From positions 1 to 5,595 of the forward strand of contig JAUXST010000409.1 in assembly GCA_030679805.1 (NCBI GenBank): DNA of 5,595 nucleotides. Direction: 5' to 3'. This stretch comes from Reyranella sp. Lineage in GTDB: Bacteria > Pseudomonadota > Alphaproteobacteria > Reyranellales > Reyranellaceae. A model generated the notes under the pieces. It did no database searches. It was given only the letters and a program-made list of their open reading frames with translations, and was not told where the DNA came from. Positions 1 to 5,595 of this stretch are shown here, piece after piece; position 1 is the first letter of the stretch, and the number at the start of each line of letters is the position of its first letter. The translations under genes and the position numbers were made by a program.

Positions 1-941
1 TGGGGGCCGTCGTCGGCATGGTGCTGCTGGCGCCGGCCGCGCTCGCCTTCGTCGTCGACCGGCTGGTCCAGCGCAAGCAGGTGGCGCTGCTCACTGCCCG
101 CGCCGTGCCGCTGATCCCCAAGCCCAAGTTCGGCCGCGACCTCTTCTTCACGGGGTTCTGCACCCTGGTATCGGCCGGCATTCTCGCCATCCTCGGCATG
201 GCTGCCTGGGGCTCGCTGATAAAATATTGGCCGTACAATCTCAGTCTGACTCTGGGCAATTACGAGTTCGCCAACTTCGATGCCAACGGTTGGGAATCCT
301 ACTTCAACTCGCTGCGCATGGCGGCGGGCACGGCGATCGCCGGCACGGCGCTGATGTTCGTGGGCGCCTGGCTGAACGAGAAGACCCGGGGCTTCGGCGC
401 GGTGCGCGGCATCGTCCAGCTGCTCGCCTTTCTGCCGATGGCCGTGCCCGGCATCGTGCTGGGGCTAGGCTACATCTTCTTCTTCAACGCGCCGAACAAC
501 CCGCTCAACTTTCTCTACGCCACCATGGCGATCCTGGTGATCAACACGGTGGCGCACTTCTATACGGTGGGCCATCTCACGGCGACGACGGCGCTGAAGC
601 AGATCGACCCCGAGTTCGAATCGGTCTCGGCCTCGCTGAAAGTACCGATCTGGAAGACCTTCGGCCGCGTGACGGCGCCGATCTGCCTGCCGGCCATCCT
701 CGACATCGCGATCTACCTGTTCGTAAACGCCATGACGACGGTGTCGTCGGTGATCTTCCTCTACGCCCCCGACACCAAGCTCGCCTCGGTGGCGGCAGTG
801 AACATCGAGGAGGCCGGCACCACGGCGGCCGCGGCAGCGCTCTGCCTGGTGATCGTGGTGACGTCGGCGACCGTGAAGGCACTGCACCTCCTGGCCGACC
901 GCTTCCTGCTCGGTCGCCTGCAGGCCTGGCGGAGACGCTGA
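1..941 (+). CDS. ABC transporter permease, putative 2-aminoethylphosphonate type, C-terminal half (5' end outside window)
   Basis: Inner-membrane permease subunit of a binding-protein-dependent importer. The frame is open from the left edge (first full codon at base 3), so the ATG at 18 is probably internal. Counting from that Met there are 307 residues. A linker with VDRLVQRK (residues 13-20) precedes a new set of membrane helices starting near 43. This is what the second half of a fused FbpB/ThiP-like permease of about 550 residues looks like. The cytoplasmic EAA loop lies at about 199-225 (PEFESVSASLK, then RVTAPICLP). The glycine usual in this loop is lysine here; from memory this LKVP form, with the following LDIAIYLFVNAMTTVSSVIFLY, is typical of putative 2-aminoethylphosphonate permeases (TIGR03262-like). 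The substrate is inferred from family resemblance only. Partner ATPase and binding protein would lie upstream. It stops at TGA 939-941, 17 bases before the DUF1622 gene. A decayed copy of its last 42 codons lies at 2593-2718. Confidence 0.9.
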   Translation, partial: GAVVGMVLLAPAALAFVVDRLVQRKQVALLTARAVPLIPKPKFGRDLFFTGFCTLVSAGILAILGMAAWGSLIKYWPYNLSLTLGNYEFANFDANGWESYFNSLRMAAGTAIAGTALMFVGAWLNEKTRGFGAVRGIVQLLAFLPMAVPGIVLGLGYIFFFNAPNNPLNFLYATMAILVINTVAHFYTVGHLTATTALKQIDPEFESVSASLKVPIWKTFGRVTAPICLPAILDIAIYLFVNAMTTVSSVIFLYAPDTKLASVAAVNIEEAGTTAAAAALCLVIVVTSATVKALHLLADRFLLGRLQAWRRR

Positions 942-958
942 GCGACTGGGAGAGAGCC

Positions 959-1327
959 ATGCAGATCGATCAATTCGCCGTCGCGGCAGGCCATGTCGTC
1001 GAACTGGTCGGCGTGGTCGTGCTGGTCGCCGGCGCCGCGCTCGCCTGCGGCGTGTTCCTGCTCCGGCTGACACGGCGGACGCCGTTTCAGGACGCCTATC
1101 AGGAACTGCGCGCCGACCTCGGCCGCGCCATCCTGCTCGGCCTCGAATTCCTGGTGATCGCCGACATCATCGGCACGGTCGCCGTCGAACCGACCCTGCA
1201 GAACCTGGGCGTGCTCGCGGTCATCGTGGCGATCCGCACGCTGCTCAGCTTCGCGCTGGAGCTCGAGGTGAGCGGGCGCTGGCCCTGGCAGCGGAACCGG
1301 GAAGGGACGAACGGGAAAAGCCCATGA
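959..1327 (+). CDS. DUF1622 family small membrane protein
   Basis: A 122-residue integral membrane protein of unknown function. ATG 959 is chosen because GGGAGAGA at 948-955 sits just upstream and because the homologous part of the protein begins here; the same frame is open far upstream only as a shadow of the permease gene. Three hydrophobic segments are visible: about residues 13-36, 57-76 and 83-101. Charged residues sit in or beside them (E15, E63, D69, R93, E101, E103). The patterns GRAILLGLEFLVIADII and IRTLLSFALELEVSGRWPW match what I know of DUF1622. The C-terminal tail is basic and polar, probably cytoplasmic. The stop codon overlaps the prpF start by four bases (ATGA, 1324-1327), indicating translational coupling. 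No enzymatic or transport motif is recognisable. The operon position suggests a role linked to the permease or the isomerase, but that is inference. Confidence 0.88.
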   Translation: MQIDQFAVAAGHVVELVGVVVLVAGAALACGVFLLRLTRRTPFQDAYQELRADLGRAILLGLEFLVIADIIGTVAVEPTLQNLGVLAVIVAIRTLLSFALELEVSGRWPWQRNREGTNGKSP

Positions 1328-2487
1328 AGCAGCTCCGCATTCCCGCCGTCTACATGCGTGGCGGCACCAGCAAAGGCGTGTTCTTCCTCGCCCACGACCT
1401 GCCGTCCGATCCGGCGGCGCGCGACCGGATCCTGCTGCGGGTGATCGGCAGCCCCGACCGCTACGGCAAGCACACCGACGGCATGGGTGGCGCCACGTCC
1501 AGCACCAGCAAGGTCGTGATCATCTCGAAGTCCGAGCGCGCCGGCTGCGACGTCGACTATCGCTTCGGCCAGGTGGCGATCGACGCGCCGGTCATCGACT
1601 GGTCGGGCAATTGCGGCAACCTCAGCGCCGCCGTCGGCCCGTTTGCGCTCAGCCTGGGTCTGGTCGAGGGGCCTGCCGACGGCACCGCGACGGTGAACAT
1701 CTGGCAGGCCAACATCGCGAAGAAGATCGTCAACCACGTGCCCATGCAGGGTGGCGAAGTGCAGGAGCTGGGCGGCTTCGAGCTGGACGGTGTGGCGTTC
1801 CCGGCGGCCGAGGTGAAGGTCGAGTTCCTCGATCCCGCGGCGGACGAGGAGGGCGGTGGCGCCGGCAGCGCGATGTTTCCCACTGGCCGCCGCATCGACG
1901 CGCTCGACGTGCCGGGGGTCGGCAGGATCGAGGCGACGCTGATCAACGCCGGCAATCCCACGATCTTCGTCGATGCGGCAATGCTCGGCCTCAAGGGTAC
2001 GGAACTCCAGGGCGACATCAACGGCGACAAGGCGATGCTGATGCGTGCAGAGGCTGTGCGCGCACTGGGTGCCGTCGCCATGGGCCTTGTCGCGACACCC
2101 GAGGAGGCGACGGCCAAACGGCCGCATACGCCCAAGCTCGCGTTCGTCGCCAGGCCCGCGCCCTACACGGCATCGGACGGCAAGCGTATCGAGGCAGGAT
2201 CGATCGACCTGCTGGCCCGCATCTTCTCCATGGGCGTGCTGCATCACGCCATGACCGGCACCGGCGCCGTCGCCATTGCGGCCGCTGCGGCCATACCCGG
2301 GACGATCGTCAACCGCGTGGCGCCGGCCGGGGCCGAGGGCCGCGTGAGCTTCGGCCATCCCTCGGGAACGCTCAGCGTCGGCGCCGAAGCGCGCGAGCAG
2401 GGCGGGCAATGGACGGTGAGCAAGGTGATGATGAGCCGCTCTGCCCGCCGCCTGATGGAGGGTTGGGTCCGCGTGTCGGAGGCATGA
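1324..2487 (+). CDS. prpF: PrpF-family isomerase (2-methylaconitate cis-trans isomerase-like)
   Basis: A 387-residue cytosolic enzyme, full length for the family (about 390). PrpF proteins isomerise unsaturated tricarboxylic acids: 2-methylaconitate in the 2-methylcitrate cycle alongside AcnD. Relatives act on oxalomesaconate (GalD) or methylitaconate. Family signatures are MRGGTSKGVFF at residues 11-21, GSPDRYGKHTDGMGGATSSTSK at about 42-63, and SGNCGNLSAAVGPFA at 94-108. K63 and C97 correspond, with a constant offset of ten, to the lysine 73 and cysteine 107 that I recall as active-site residues of Shewanella PrpF. A second-half motif, GNPTIFVDA, lies near 217. The GMGGATSSTSK form resembles PrpF more than GalD. 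The start is fixed by the ATGA overlap with the upstream gene. No acnD, prpB or prpC is in the window, so the physiological substrate is open. The reading frame stays open for 70 codons after the stop, into the permease-tail remnant. Confidence 0.93.
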   Translation: MKQLRIPAVYMRGGTSKGVFFLAHDLPSDPAARDRILLRVIGSPDRYGKHTDGMGGATSSTSKVVIISKSERAGCDVDYRFGQVAIDAPVIDWSGNCGNLSAAVGPFALSLGLVEGPADGTATVNIWQANIAKKIVNHVPMQGGEVQELGGFELDGVAFPAAEVKVEFLDPAADEEGGGAGSAMFPTGRRIDALDVPGVGRIEATLINAGNPTIFVDAAMLGLKGTELQGDINGDKAMLMRAEAVRALGAVAMGLVATPEEATAKRPHTPKLAFVARPAPYTASDGKRIEAGSIDLLARIFSMGVLHHAMTGTGAVAIAAAAAIPGTIVNRVAPAGAEGRVSFGHPSGTLSVGAEAREQGGQWTVSKVMMSRSARRLMEGWVRVSEA

Positions 2488-2592
2488 GCGCAGTCCGGGC
2501 AAAACACCAGGCGAACAGTCCGGCACCGTCGGCAGTCGCCCGCTAAAGTTGGAACGCTCGTTAGTACTGGGGCCGCCGCAGCCGTCATCGTC

Positions 2593-2718
2593 AGCACAGC
2601 CGCCGCCGCCGCCGCGCTTTGCGTCGTGATGATGGCGACCTCGGCCGCGGCCAACGTGCCGCACCTCGTGGCCGACCGCTTCATGCCTGCCTGCCTGTAG
2701 GCCCGGCGCCGCCGCTGA
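2593..2718 (+). pseudogene. Decayed copy of the permease 3' end
   Basis: These 126 bases align without gaps to 816-941, the last 42 codons of the upstream permease including its stop. By hand count 91 of 126 bases agree (72 percent), and 23 of 41 residues (56 percent). The best block is 2662-2682 against 885-905, with 20 of 21 bases the same; it encodes HLVADRF against HLLADRF. The fragment has TAG (2698-2700) where the permease has CAG, and ends with ARRRR-stop against AWRRR-stop. Similarity may reach weakly back to about 2556 but then needs gaps. There is no start codon or ribosome binding site of its own, and it lacks the rest of the gene. It could derive from this permease or, given the divergence, from a paralogue. 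Part of the match is low-complexity alanine, but the HLxADRF block and shared stop are not. Confidence 0.72.
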
Positions 2719-2723
2719 GAGGG

Positions 2724-2745
2724 CGGGCACCGGCAGCGGTGACCG
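2724..2745. terminator. Possible hairpin between convergent genes
   Basis: CACCG (2728-2732) and CGGTG (2737-2741) form a perfect five-pair stem with a four-base loop. It extends by three more pairs (CGG 2724-2726 with CCG 2743-2745) past one G-A mismatch. It lies seven bases beyond the stop of the minus-strand peptidase gene and after the plus-strand operon, where a bidirectional terminator would be expected. There is no T-run on either side, so it would not be a classical intrinsic terminator; in such GC-rich DNA it could be chance. Confidence 0.28.
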
Positions 2746-2751
2746 GGCGCC

Positions 2752-4632
2752 TCAGAAGTCGAGGTCCTGCTGCGAGAACGGTCGGCCGGGCTTCTTGCCG
2801 AGGATCGTCCGCAAAACGTCGTTCATCGTGTCGGGGTCGTTGTCGAAGCCGCCATGTGTGGTGCTCTTCGACCTCGGGCTATCCCGGTCGGCATACCAGA
2901 TCGTCAGCGGGTCCTCCGCCAGCTTCGCGTTCTTGTGAAACATCGCCATGCCGAGCAGCGGCACGGATCGCTTCGACGAATTTGGCTCGAAGGCATTCGA
3001 GACCAAATAGAGTAGAGACTTGTTGTAGGCGGGCGTCACCTGGTCGGCTTGCTCGGCCTTGTCGTCGAGGCAGTAGACCGTCAGCTTGTCGAGCTTTACG
3101 GGCGCGGTAGCGCCGGTGCCGAGACGGGACCTCAGCTTTTCCTTGTAGAAGTCGATCGTGCAGGCCGGTGCCATCAGCGAGCAGCTGTCGACTGTCATGC
3201 CGGGCGCCACCCGATCGAGGGCGTCGAGCAAGTGGCCGATCAGGATGGCGCCGGTCGAATGGCCGACCAGATGGATCGGCAGCTTCTTCCCCGCCAGCTT
3301 TTCGGCAAAGAGCTGCAAGGCCTTCTCGCCGTCACGGCCTGGCTTGAACGGCAGTTCCGCATCGGCCTTCATCTCCCGCCACAGCTTGGTGCCGATTCCG
3401 CCGATCGCCTTCTCGATGAGTTCGTCGGTGAGGTCGAGCAGGCCGCCGGTGCGCTCGGTGATCTTGGCCCCGCGTCCGGTAATGACGTCCTTGAGCGTTT
3501 CCAGCAGGCCGGTGTCGTAGAACACGCTGTAGGGATAGATGCCGTTTGCCGTGAGGACCTCGGTCATCGCCGAGGTGCGGATGGCGGCCTCCTCGGGCGT
3601 GTTCAATCCGCCATGGGCATAAAACGCCAATTGTCCGTATTTGTCCGAAGCCCCGAGGAGAGCGGCCGTCTCCGCGACGTCCTTCTCGGTGCTCCAGTAG
3701 GGTTGCGTCACCGAGAAGTTCCCATTCTGGACATGAACGAAATGACCGGCGATGTCCCGGCGGGGTGGCGCGGCGCGCTTGGCGCCGGAAAGCTCGGTCG
3801 CGCGCGTGGTCCGATCGCGCTTGACGCCGAGGCCGAAGGCTGTCGGCGCGGGCACGGCGAGCTGCAACACCCAGGCGTCCTCGATGTTCGCGGCCCAATC
3901 CCTGTATGACCAGTGCGCAAGGCCGCCGGTGCCCCAGCGCCTGCCCCACGAATTCTGAACCCAGAAACCCTCGGCATCGTAGCCGACGATGGCGAAGGCA
4001 TGAAGCTGGGCGCCGACCTTCGGGTCGATGCGGCCCTTGACCGGGTCGTCCCACCCGGCATGGACCGCCGCCGACGCGTAGATCACGCCGGTCTCGCTGA
4101 TCGCGGCGTGGTAGTCGGGGAGGCTGGGACGCAGGCGATAGTAGGCGCCCAGTGCCGTCTCGCGCGCATCCTTCGCCGCCTCGAGCGTGAGGTCGGACTG
4201 CTTGCCTGTTCGCCAGAGGTCCGTGTGGCAGGCGCCGGCATTGTAGAAGCCGCGCAACGCGCCGCGAAGGCTCGAGCCGTCGTCGTAGTTCTCGCCGGGC
4301 CATTCGTCGTGGCGCCGGGCCATACGGAAGAGCATATGGGGGCTGACCCGCCGGCGTGGCGCGCTCGCTTGCTTCGAGCGTCCCGTGGCGTCACGGAGCA
4401 GGAGATTTATGACGGCGGCCAGGGCGAAGCCGGTGCACGCGCCTTCTTCTCCCTGGTTCAGGATTTCGAGGTCGCGCGTCGGCGCTAGGCTGGCCGGCAA
4501 GGCGCTGAGGGTGGGTTCGTAGATCCGGTCGCGGATGTCCGGTACGTCGCGCAGAACGTCGTATTTGCGACCGCGGATGCTCTTCTTGAGCGTCTTCCGC
4601 AGCGGCTTGATTGACCGGATTGTCTTCGCCAT
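2752..4632 (-). CDS. Papain-like C1 peptidase fused to an alpha/beta-hydrolase (lipase-like) domain
   Basis: A 626-residue two-domain protein. Residues 1-25 are strongly basic, followed by DVPDIRDRIYEP (29-40), a stretch common before bacterial C1 peptidase cores. The peptidase domain (about 50-260) has Q60 for the oxyanion hole, nucleophile C66 in GACTGFA, H211 in QLHAFAIVGYD and N227 in QNSWG, so the full papain set is present. An Arg/Lys-rich linker (about 270-293) leads to the second domain. There YAHGG (338-342) may serve the oxyanion hole, GHSTG (457-461) gives nucleophile S459, and D523 or D524 and H593 (THGGFDND) are candidate triad partners. No signal peptide or membrane helix is visible, so it is probably cytosolic or exported unconventionally. 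ATG 4632 is chosen because AAGGGGAGG lies four bases upstream and a promoter sits just beyond; the alternative TTG at 4707 overlaps the -35 box. Substrates are unknown. Confidence 0.9.
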   Translation of the reverse strand: MAKTIRSIKPLRKTLKKSIRGRKYDVLRDVPDIRDRIYEPTLSALPASLAPTRDLEILNQGEEGACTGFALAAVINLLLRDATGRSKQASAPRRRVSPHMLFRMARRHDEWPGENYDDGSSLRGALRGFYNAGACHTDLWRTGKQSDLTLEAAKDARETALGAYYRLRPSLPDYHAAISETGVIYASAAVHAGWDDPVKGRIDPKVGAQLHAFAIVGYDAEGFWVQNSWGRRWGTGGLAHWSYRDWAANIEDAWVLQLAVPAPTAFGLGVKRDRTTRATELSGAKRAAPPRRDIAGHFVHVQNGNFSVTQPYWSTEKDVAETAALLGASDKYGQLAFYAHGGLNTPEEAAIRTSAMTEVLTANGIYPYSVFYDTGLLETLKDVITGRGAKITERTGGLLDLTDELIEKAIGGIGTKLWREMKADAELPFKPGRDGEKALQLFAEKLAGKKLPIHLVGHSTGAILIGHLLDALDRVAPGMTVDSCSLMAPACTIDFYKEKLRSRLGTGATAPVKLDKLTVYCLDDKAEQADQVTPAYNKSLLYLVSNAFEPNSSKRSVPLLGMAMFHKNAKLAEDPLTIWYADRDSPRSKSTTHGGFDNDPDTMNDVLRTILGKKPGRPFSQQDLDF

Positions 4633-4636
4633 GGAA

Positions 4637-4645
4637 CCTCCCCTT
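4637..4645 (-). promoter_or_regulatory. Ribosome binding site of the peptidase-hydrolase gene
   Basis: Read on the minus strand, AAGGGGAGG precedes the ATG at 4632 with a four-base spacer (TTCC). It is the strongest Shine-Dalgarno match near this gene and decides the start. The in-frame TTG at 4707, 75 bases upstream, would add 25 residues with no resemblance to a C1 peptidase. Confidence 0.75.
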
Positions 4646-4678
4646 GCCCGGTCTCCGCCGGTCGACAACAGAAGGTAG

Positions 4679-4707
4679 AGTACACGAGGAGTATTTCCAC
4701 ATGTCAA
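4679..4707 (-). promoter_or_regulatory. Sigma70-like promoter for the peptidase-hydrolase gene
   Basis: On the minus strand a perfect TTGACA (4707-4702) is followed after 17 bases by TGTACT (4684-4679), which matches TATAAT at four of six positions. Transcription would begin near 4672, leaving a leader of about 40 bases that includes the ribosome binding site. ACAT-TGAC-ATGT (4700-4711) is a small inverted repeat over the -35 box and could be part of an operator, though it is short enough to be chance. Confidence 0.55.
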
Positions 4708-4747
4708 TGTCGGTGACGCGGCGCCGTGGCGATTGTGGCGCGCTGCT

Positions 4748-4777
4748 TTGACAAGGCCGCGACCCGGTCTGTAGCAT
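4748..4777 (+). promoter_or_regulatory. Sigma70-like promoter for the TRAP binding-protein gene
   Basis: A perfect TTGACA at 4748-4753 is followed after 18 bases by TAGCAT at 4772-4777, which matches TATAAT at four of six positions. Transcription would begin near 4784, giving a leader of about 90 bases. It stands back to back with the minus-strand promoter; their -35 boxes are 40 bases apart. A second, weaker candidate (TTGCAA 4803-4808 with TAGCGT 4824-4829) has a spacer of only 15 bases. Confidence 0.5.
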
Positions 4778-4794
4778 CAGCCATTCCGCCCAGG

Positions 4795-4850
4795 CGCGTG
4801 AATTGCAATAGTCAGACCAAGTGTAGCGTACTGCTCCGCGTGAATTGGAA
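4795..4850 (+). repeat. 14-base direct repeat, two copies 42 bases apart
   Basis: CGCGTGAATTGCAA at 4795-4808 and CGCGTGAATTGGAA at 4837-4850 agree at 13 of 14 positions. Their start-to-start distance of 42 bases is four turns of B-DNA, so both copies face the same side of the helix. They lie in the leader downstream of the predicted promoter and upstream of the TRAP gene. This arrangement fits paired binding sites for a regulator, probably one controlling uptake, but no regulator gene is in the window. Confidence 0.6.
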
Positions 4851-4857
4851 ATTTCAC
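4840..4857. promoter_or_regulatory. Small palindrome GTGAA-N8-TTCAC before the TRAP ribosome binding site
   Basis: GTGAA (4840-4844) and TTCAC (4853-4857) form an interrupted palindrome. It overlaps the second direct-repeat copy and ends five bases before the Shine-Dalgarno sequence GGGAG (4862-4866). A protein bound here could block transcription or translation initiation. The first repeat copy lacks the right arm and instead contains the palindrome ATTGCAAT (4802-4809), so the two copies are not symmetric in the same way. Confidence 0.35.
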
Positions 4858-4875
4858 AGTTGGGAGACGCGAACG

Positions 4876-5595
4876 ATGACCACAATTAAGCGACGCAAGT
4901 TCACGAAGGCAGCGGTCGGCGGGATTGCCGCGACGGCTGCGGTGACGACGATGGCGGCGCCTGCGATCTCGCAGGGCCGGCAGGAATGGCGCATGGTGAC
5001 GAGCTGGCCGAAGATGTTTCCGGGCGGCGGCACCGCGGCGGACCGCTTCGCCAAGAACATCAGCGAAGTGACTGGCGGACGTCTCACCATCAAGGTGTTC
5101 GCCGCCGGCGAGCTGGTGCCGGCGTTCGAGGCGTTCGACGCCGTGCAGCGCGGCACCGCCGACGTCATGCATTCAACGCCCTACTACTGGCAGAACAAGG
5201 CAAAGATCCTCAGCGTCTTCACCACCGTGCCGTTCGGCATGACCAACTACGAGACCGTGGCGTGGCTGCGCTATGGCGGTGGCCAGGCGCTGTGGGACGA
5301 GGCTTACGCCCAGTTTGGCTTGAAAGGCTTCGCCGCCGGCTCGACCAGCGTGCAGATGGCCGGCTGGTTTAACAAGGAGATCAAGTCGGCGGCCGACGTC
5401 AAGGGACTAAAGATGCGCATCCCGGGCCTCGGTGGCGAGGCACTGCGGCGGCTGGGCGCCACCATCGTCAACCTGCCGGTGGGCGAGATTTTCGGCGCCC
5501 TGCAGTCCGGTGCCATCGACGCCACCGAGTGGGTCGGCCCGTGGCAGGATATGGCGGCGGGTTTCTACAAGGTGACGAAGTATTACTACTGGCCG
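4876..5595 (+). CDS. TRAP transporter substrate-binding protein, DctP/TakP-like (3' end outside window)
   Basis: Periplasmic binding protein of a tripartite ATP-independent importer; 240 residues are visible, of about 360 expected. ATG 4876 follows GGGAG at 4862-4866 with a nine-base spacer. The N-terminus is a twin-arginine signal (KRRKFTKAA, residues 5-13), a hydrophobic alanine-rich stretch, and a likely cleavage after AIS (residues 30-32). The mature part shows TSWPKMFPGGG, GELVPAFEAFDAVQRGTAD, PYYWQ and GGGQALWDE, followed by LKMRIPGLGGE with R181, the arginine expected to bind the substrate carboxylate, and then GEIFGALQSGAIDATEWVGPW. These resemble TakP of Rhodobacter, which binds 2-oxo acids such as pyruvate with sodium; Q160, E218 and W219 are candidates for the equivalent metal-site residues. 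A monocarboxylate or 2-oxo acid ligand is therefore likely but not proven. The membrane subunits (DctQ and DctM types) would be expected downstream. Confidence 0.94.
   Translation, partial: MTTIKRRKFTKAAVGGIAATAAVTTMAAPAISQGRQEWRMVTSWPKMFPGGGTAADRFAKNISEVTGGRLTIKVFAAGELVPAFEAFDAVQRGTADVMHSTPYYWQNKAKILSVFTTVPFGMTNYETVAWLRYGGGQALWDEAYAQFGLKGFAAGSTSVQMAGWFNKEIKSAADVKGLKMRIPGLGGEALRRLGATIVNLPVGEIFGALQSGAIDATEWVGPWQDMAAGFYKVTKYYYWP

Noticed and set aside
199..225. Missing EAA-loop glycine in the permease as a sign of a broken protein (residue positions counted from the Met at base 18)
   Set aside because: From memory the SLKVP form is usual in putative 2-aminoethylphosphonate permeases, and the rest of the loop and helices are intact.
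227..958. Long upstream extension of the DUF1622 frame
   Set aside because: The extra residues are an out-of-frame, Arg-rich reading of the permease gene. The real protein begins at ATG 959 behind a good ribosome binding site.
2491..2524. Short direct repeat CAGTCCGG (2491-2498 and 2516-2523) after prpF
   Set aside because: Eight bases with no link to an element end, promoter or hairpin; easily chance in GC-rich DNA.
2599..2616. Run of GCC triplets as a possible microsatellite
   Set aside because: It is the alanine stretch of the permease-tail remnant, and the intact permease has alanines at the same place.
1099..2730. Open frame of 543 codons on the minus strand opposite prpF
   Set aside because: It lies antisense to a clear full-length PrpF gene. 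The translation is rich in Arg, His, Gly and Ala with no domain, as expected for the reverse frame of GC-rich coding DNA.
3049..3909. Plus-strand open frame of 286 codons inside the peptidase-hydrolase gene
   Set aside because: It is antisense to both conserved catalytic domains and shows no recognisable motif or ribosome binding site.
3332..4303. Minus-strand open frame of 323 codons overlapping the peptidase-hydrolase gene
   Set aside because: It is a shifted reading of the same strand with an extremely Arg-rich product and no domain; the main frame has all the catalytic motifs.
3913..4488. Plus-strand open frame of 191 codons antisense to the peptidase domain
   Set aside because: It covers the codons for C66 to N227 on the other strand. 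There is no independent evidence for a gene.

Overview
The window is GC-rich DNA from a bacterium, most likely an alphaproteobacterium. That guess rests on strong G/C bias at third codon positions and on the gene mix: a phosphonate-type ABC permease, a PrpF-family isomerase, a DUF1622 membrane protein and a TakP-like TRAP binding protein. No rRNA, tRNA, CRISPR array or insertion sequence is visible. The genus cannot be fixed from this sequence.

Left part (1-2718), plus strand: the C-terminal half of a fused two-domain ABC permease of the putative 2-aminoethylphosphonate type runs in from the left edge and stops at 941. Seventeen bases later begins a small DUF1622 membrane protein (959-1327). 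Its stop overlaps the start of a PrpF-family aconitate/methylaconitate-type isomerase (1324-2487) as ATGA, so these genes look like the end of one operon with coupled translation. After prpF there is no intact gene for about 260 bases. That stretch holds a decayed copy of the last 42 codons of the permease (2593-2718), aligned without gaps through to the stop codon, with an extra stop inside. The DUF1622-prpF pair is therefore bracketed by the genuine permease 3' end and a degenerate copy of it.

Middle part (2752-4632), minus strand: one large gene, convergent with the operon, encodes a 626-residue protein. It joins a papain-like (C1) cysteine peptidase domain with all expected catalytic residues to a serine alpha/beta-hydrolase (lipase-like) domain with an intact GHSTG nucleophile elbow. 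It has no signal peptide. Its true start is the ATG at 4632, not the upstream TTG, because that TTG lies inside the predicted -35 box.

Right part (4633-5595): a 243-base divergent regulatory region contains back-to-back sigma70-like promoters, both with a perfect TTGACA. It also holds a 14-base direct repeat spaced exactly 42 bases apart and a small palindrome just before the ribosome binding site. It leads into a Tat-exported TRAP transporter binding protein of the TakP type, which runs off the right edge.

The window thus carries two uptake systems for small organic acids or phosphonates (both cut by the edges), a carboxylic-acid isomerase, and an unusual two-enzyme fusion of unknown role between them. 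The most notable points are that fusion and the duplicated permease tail.
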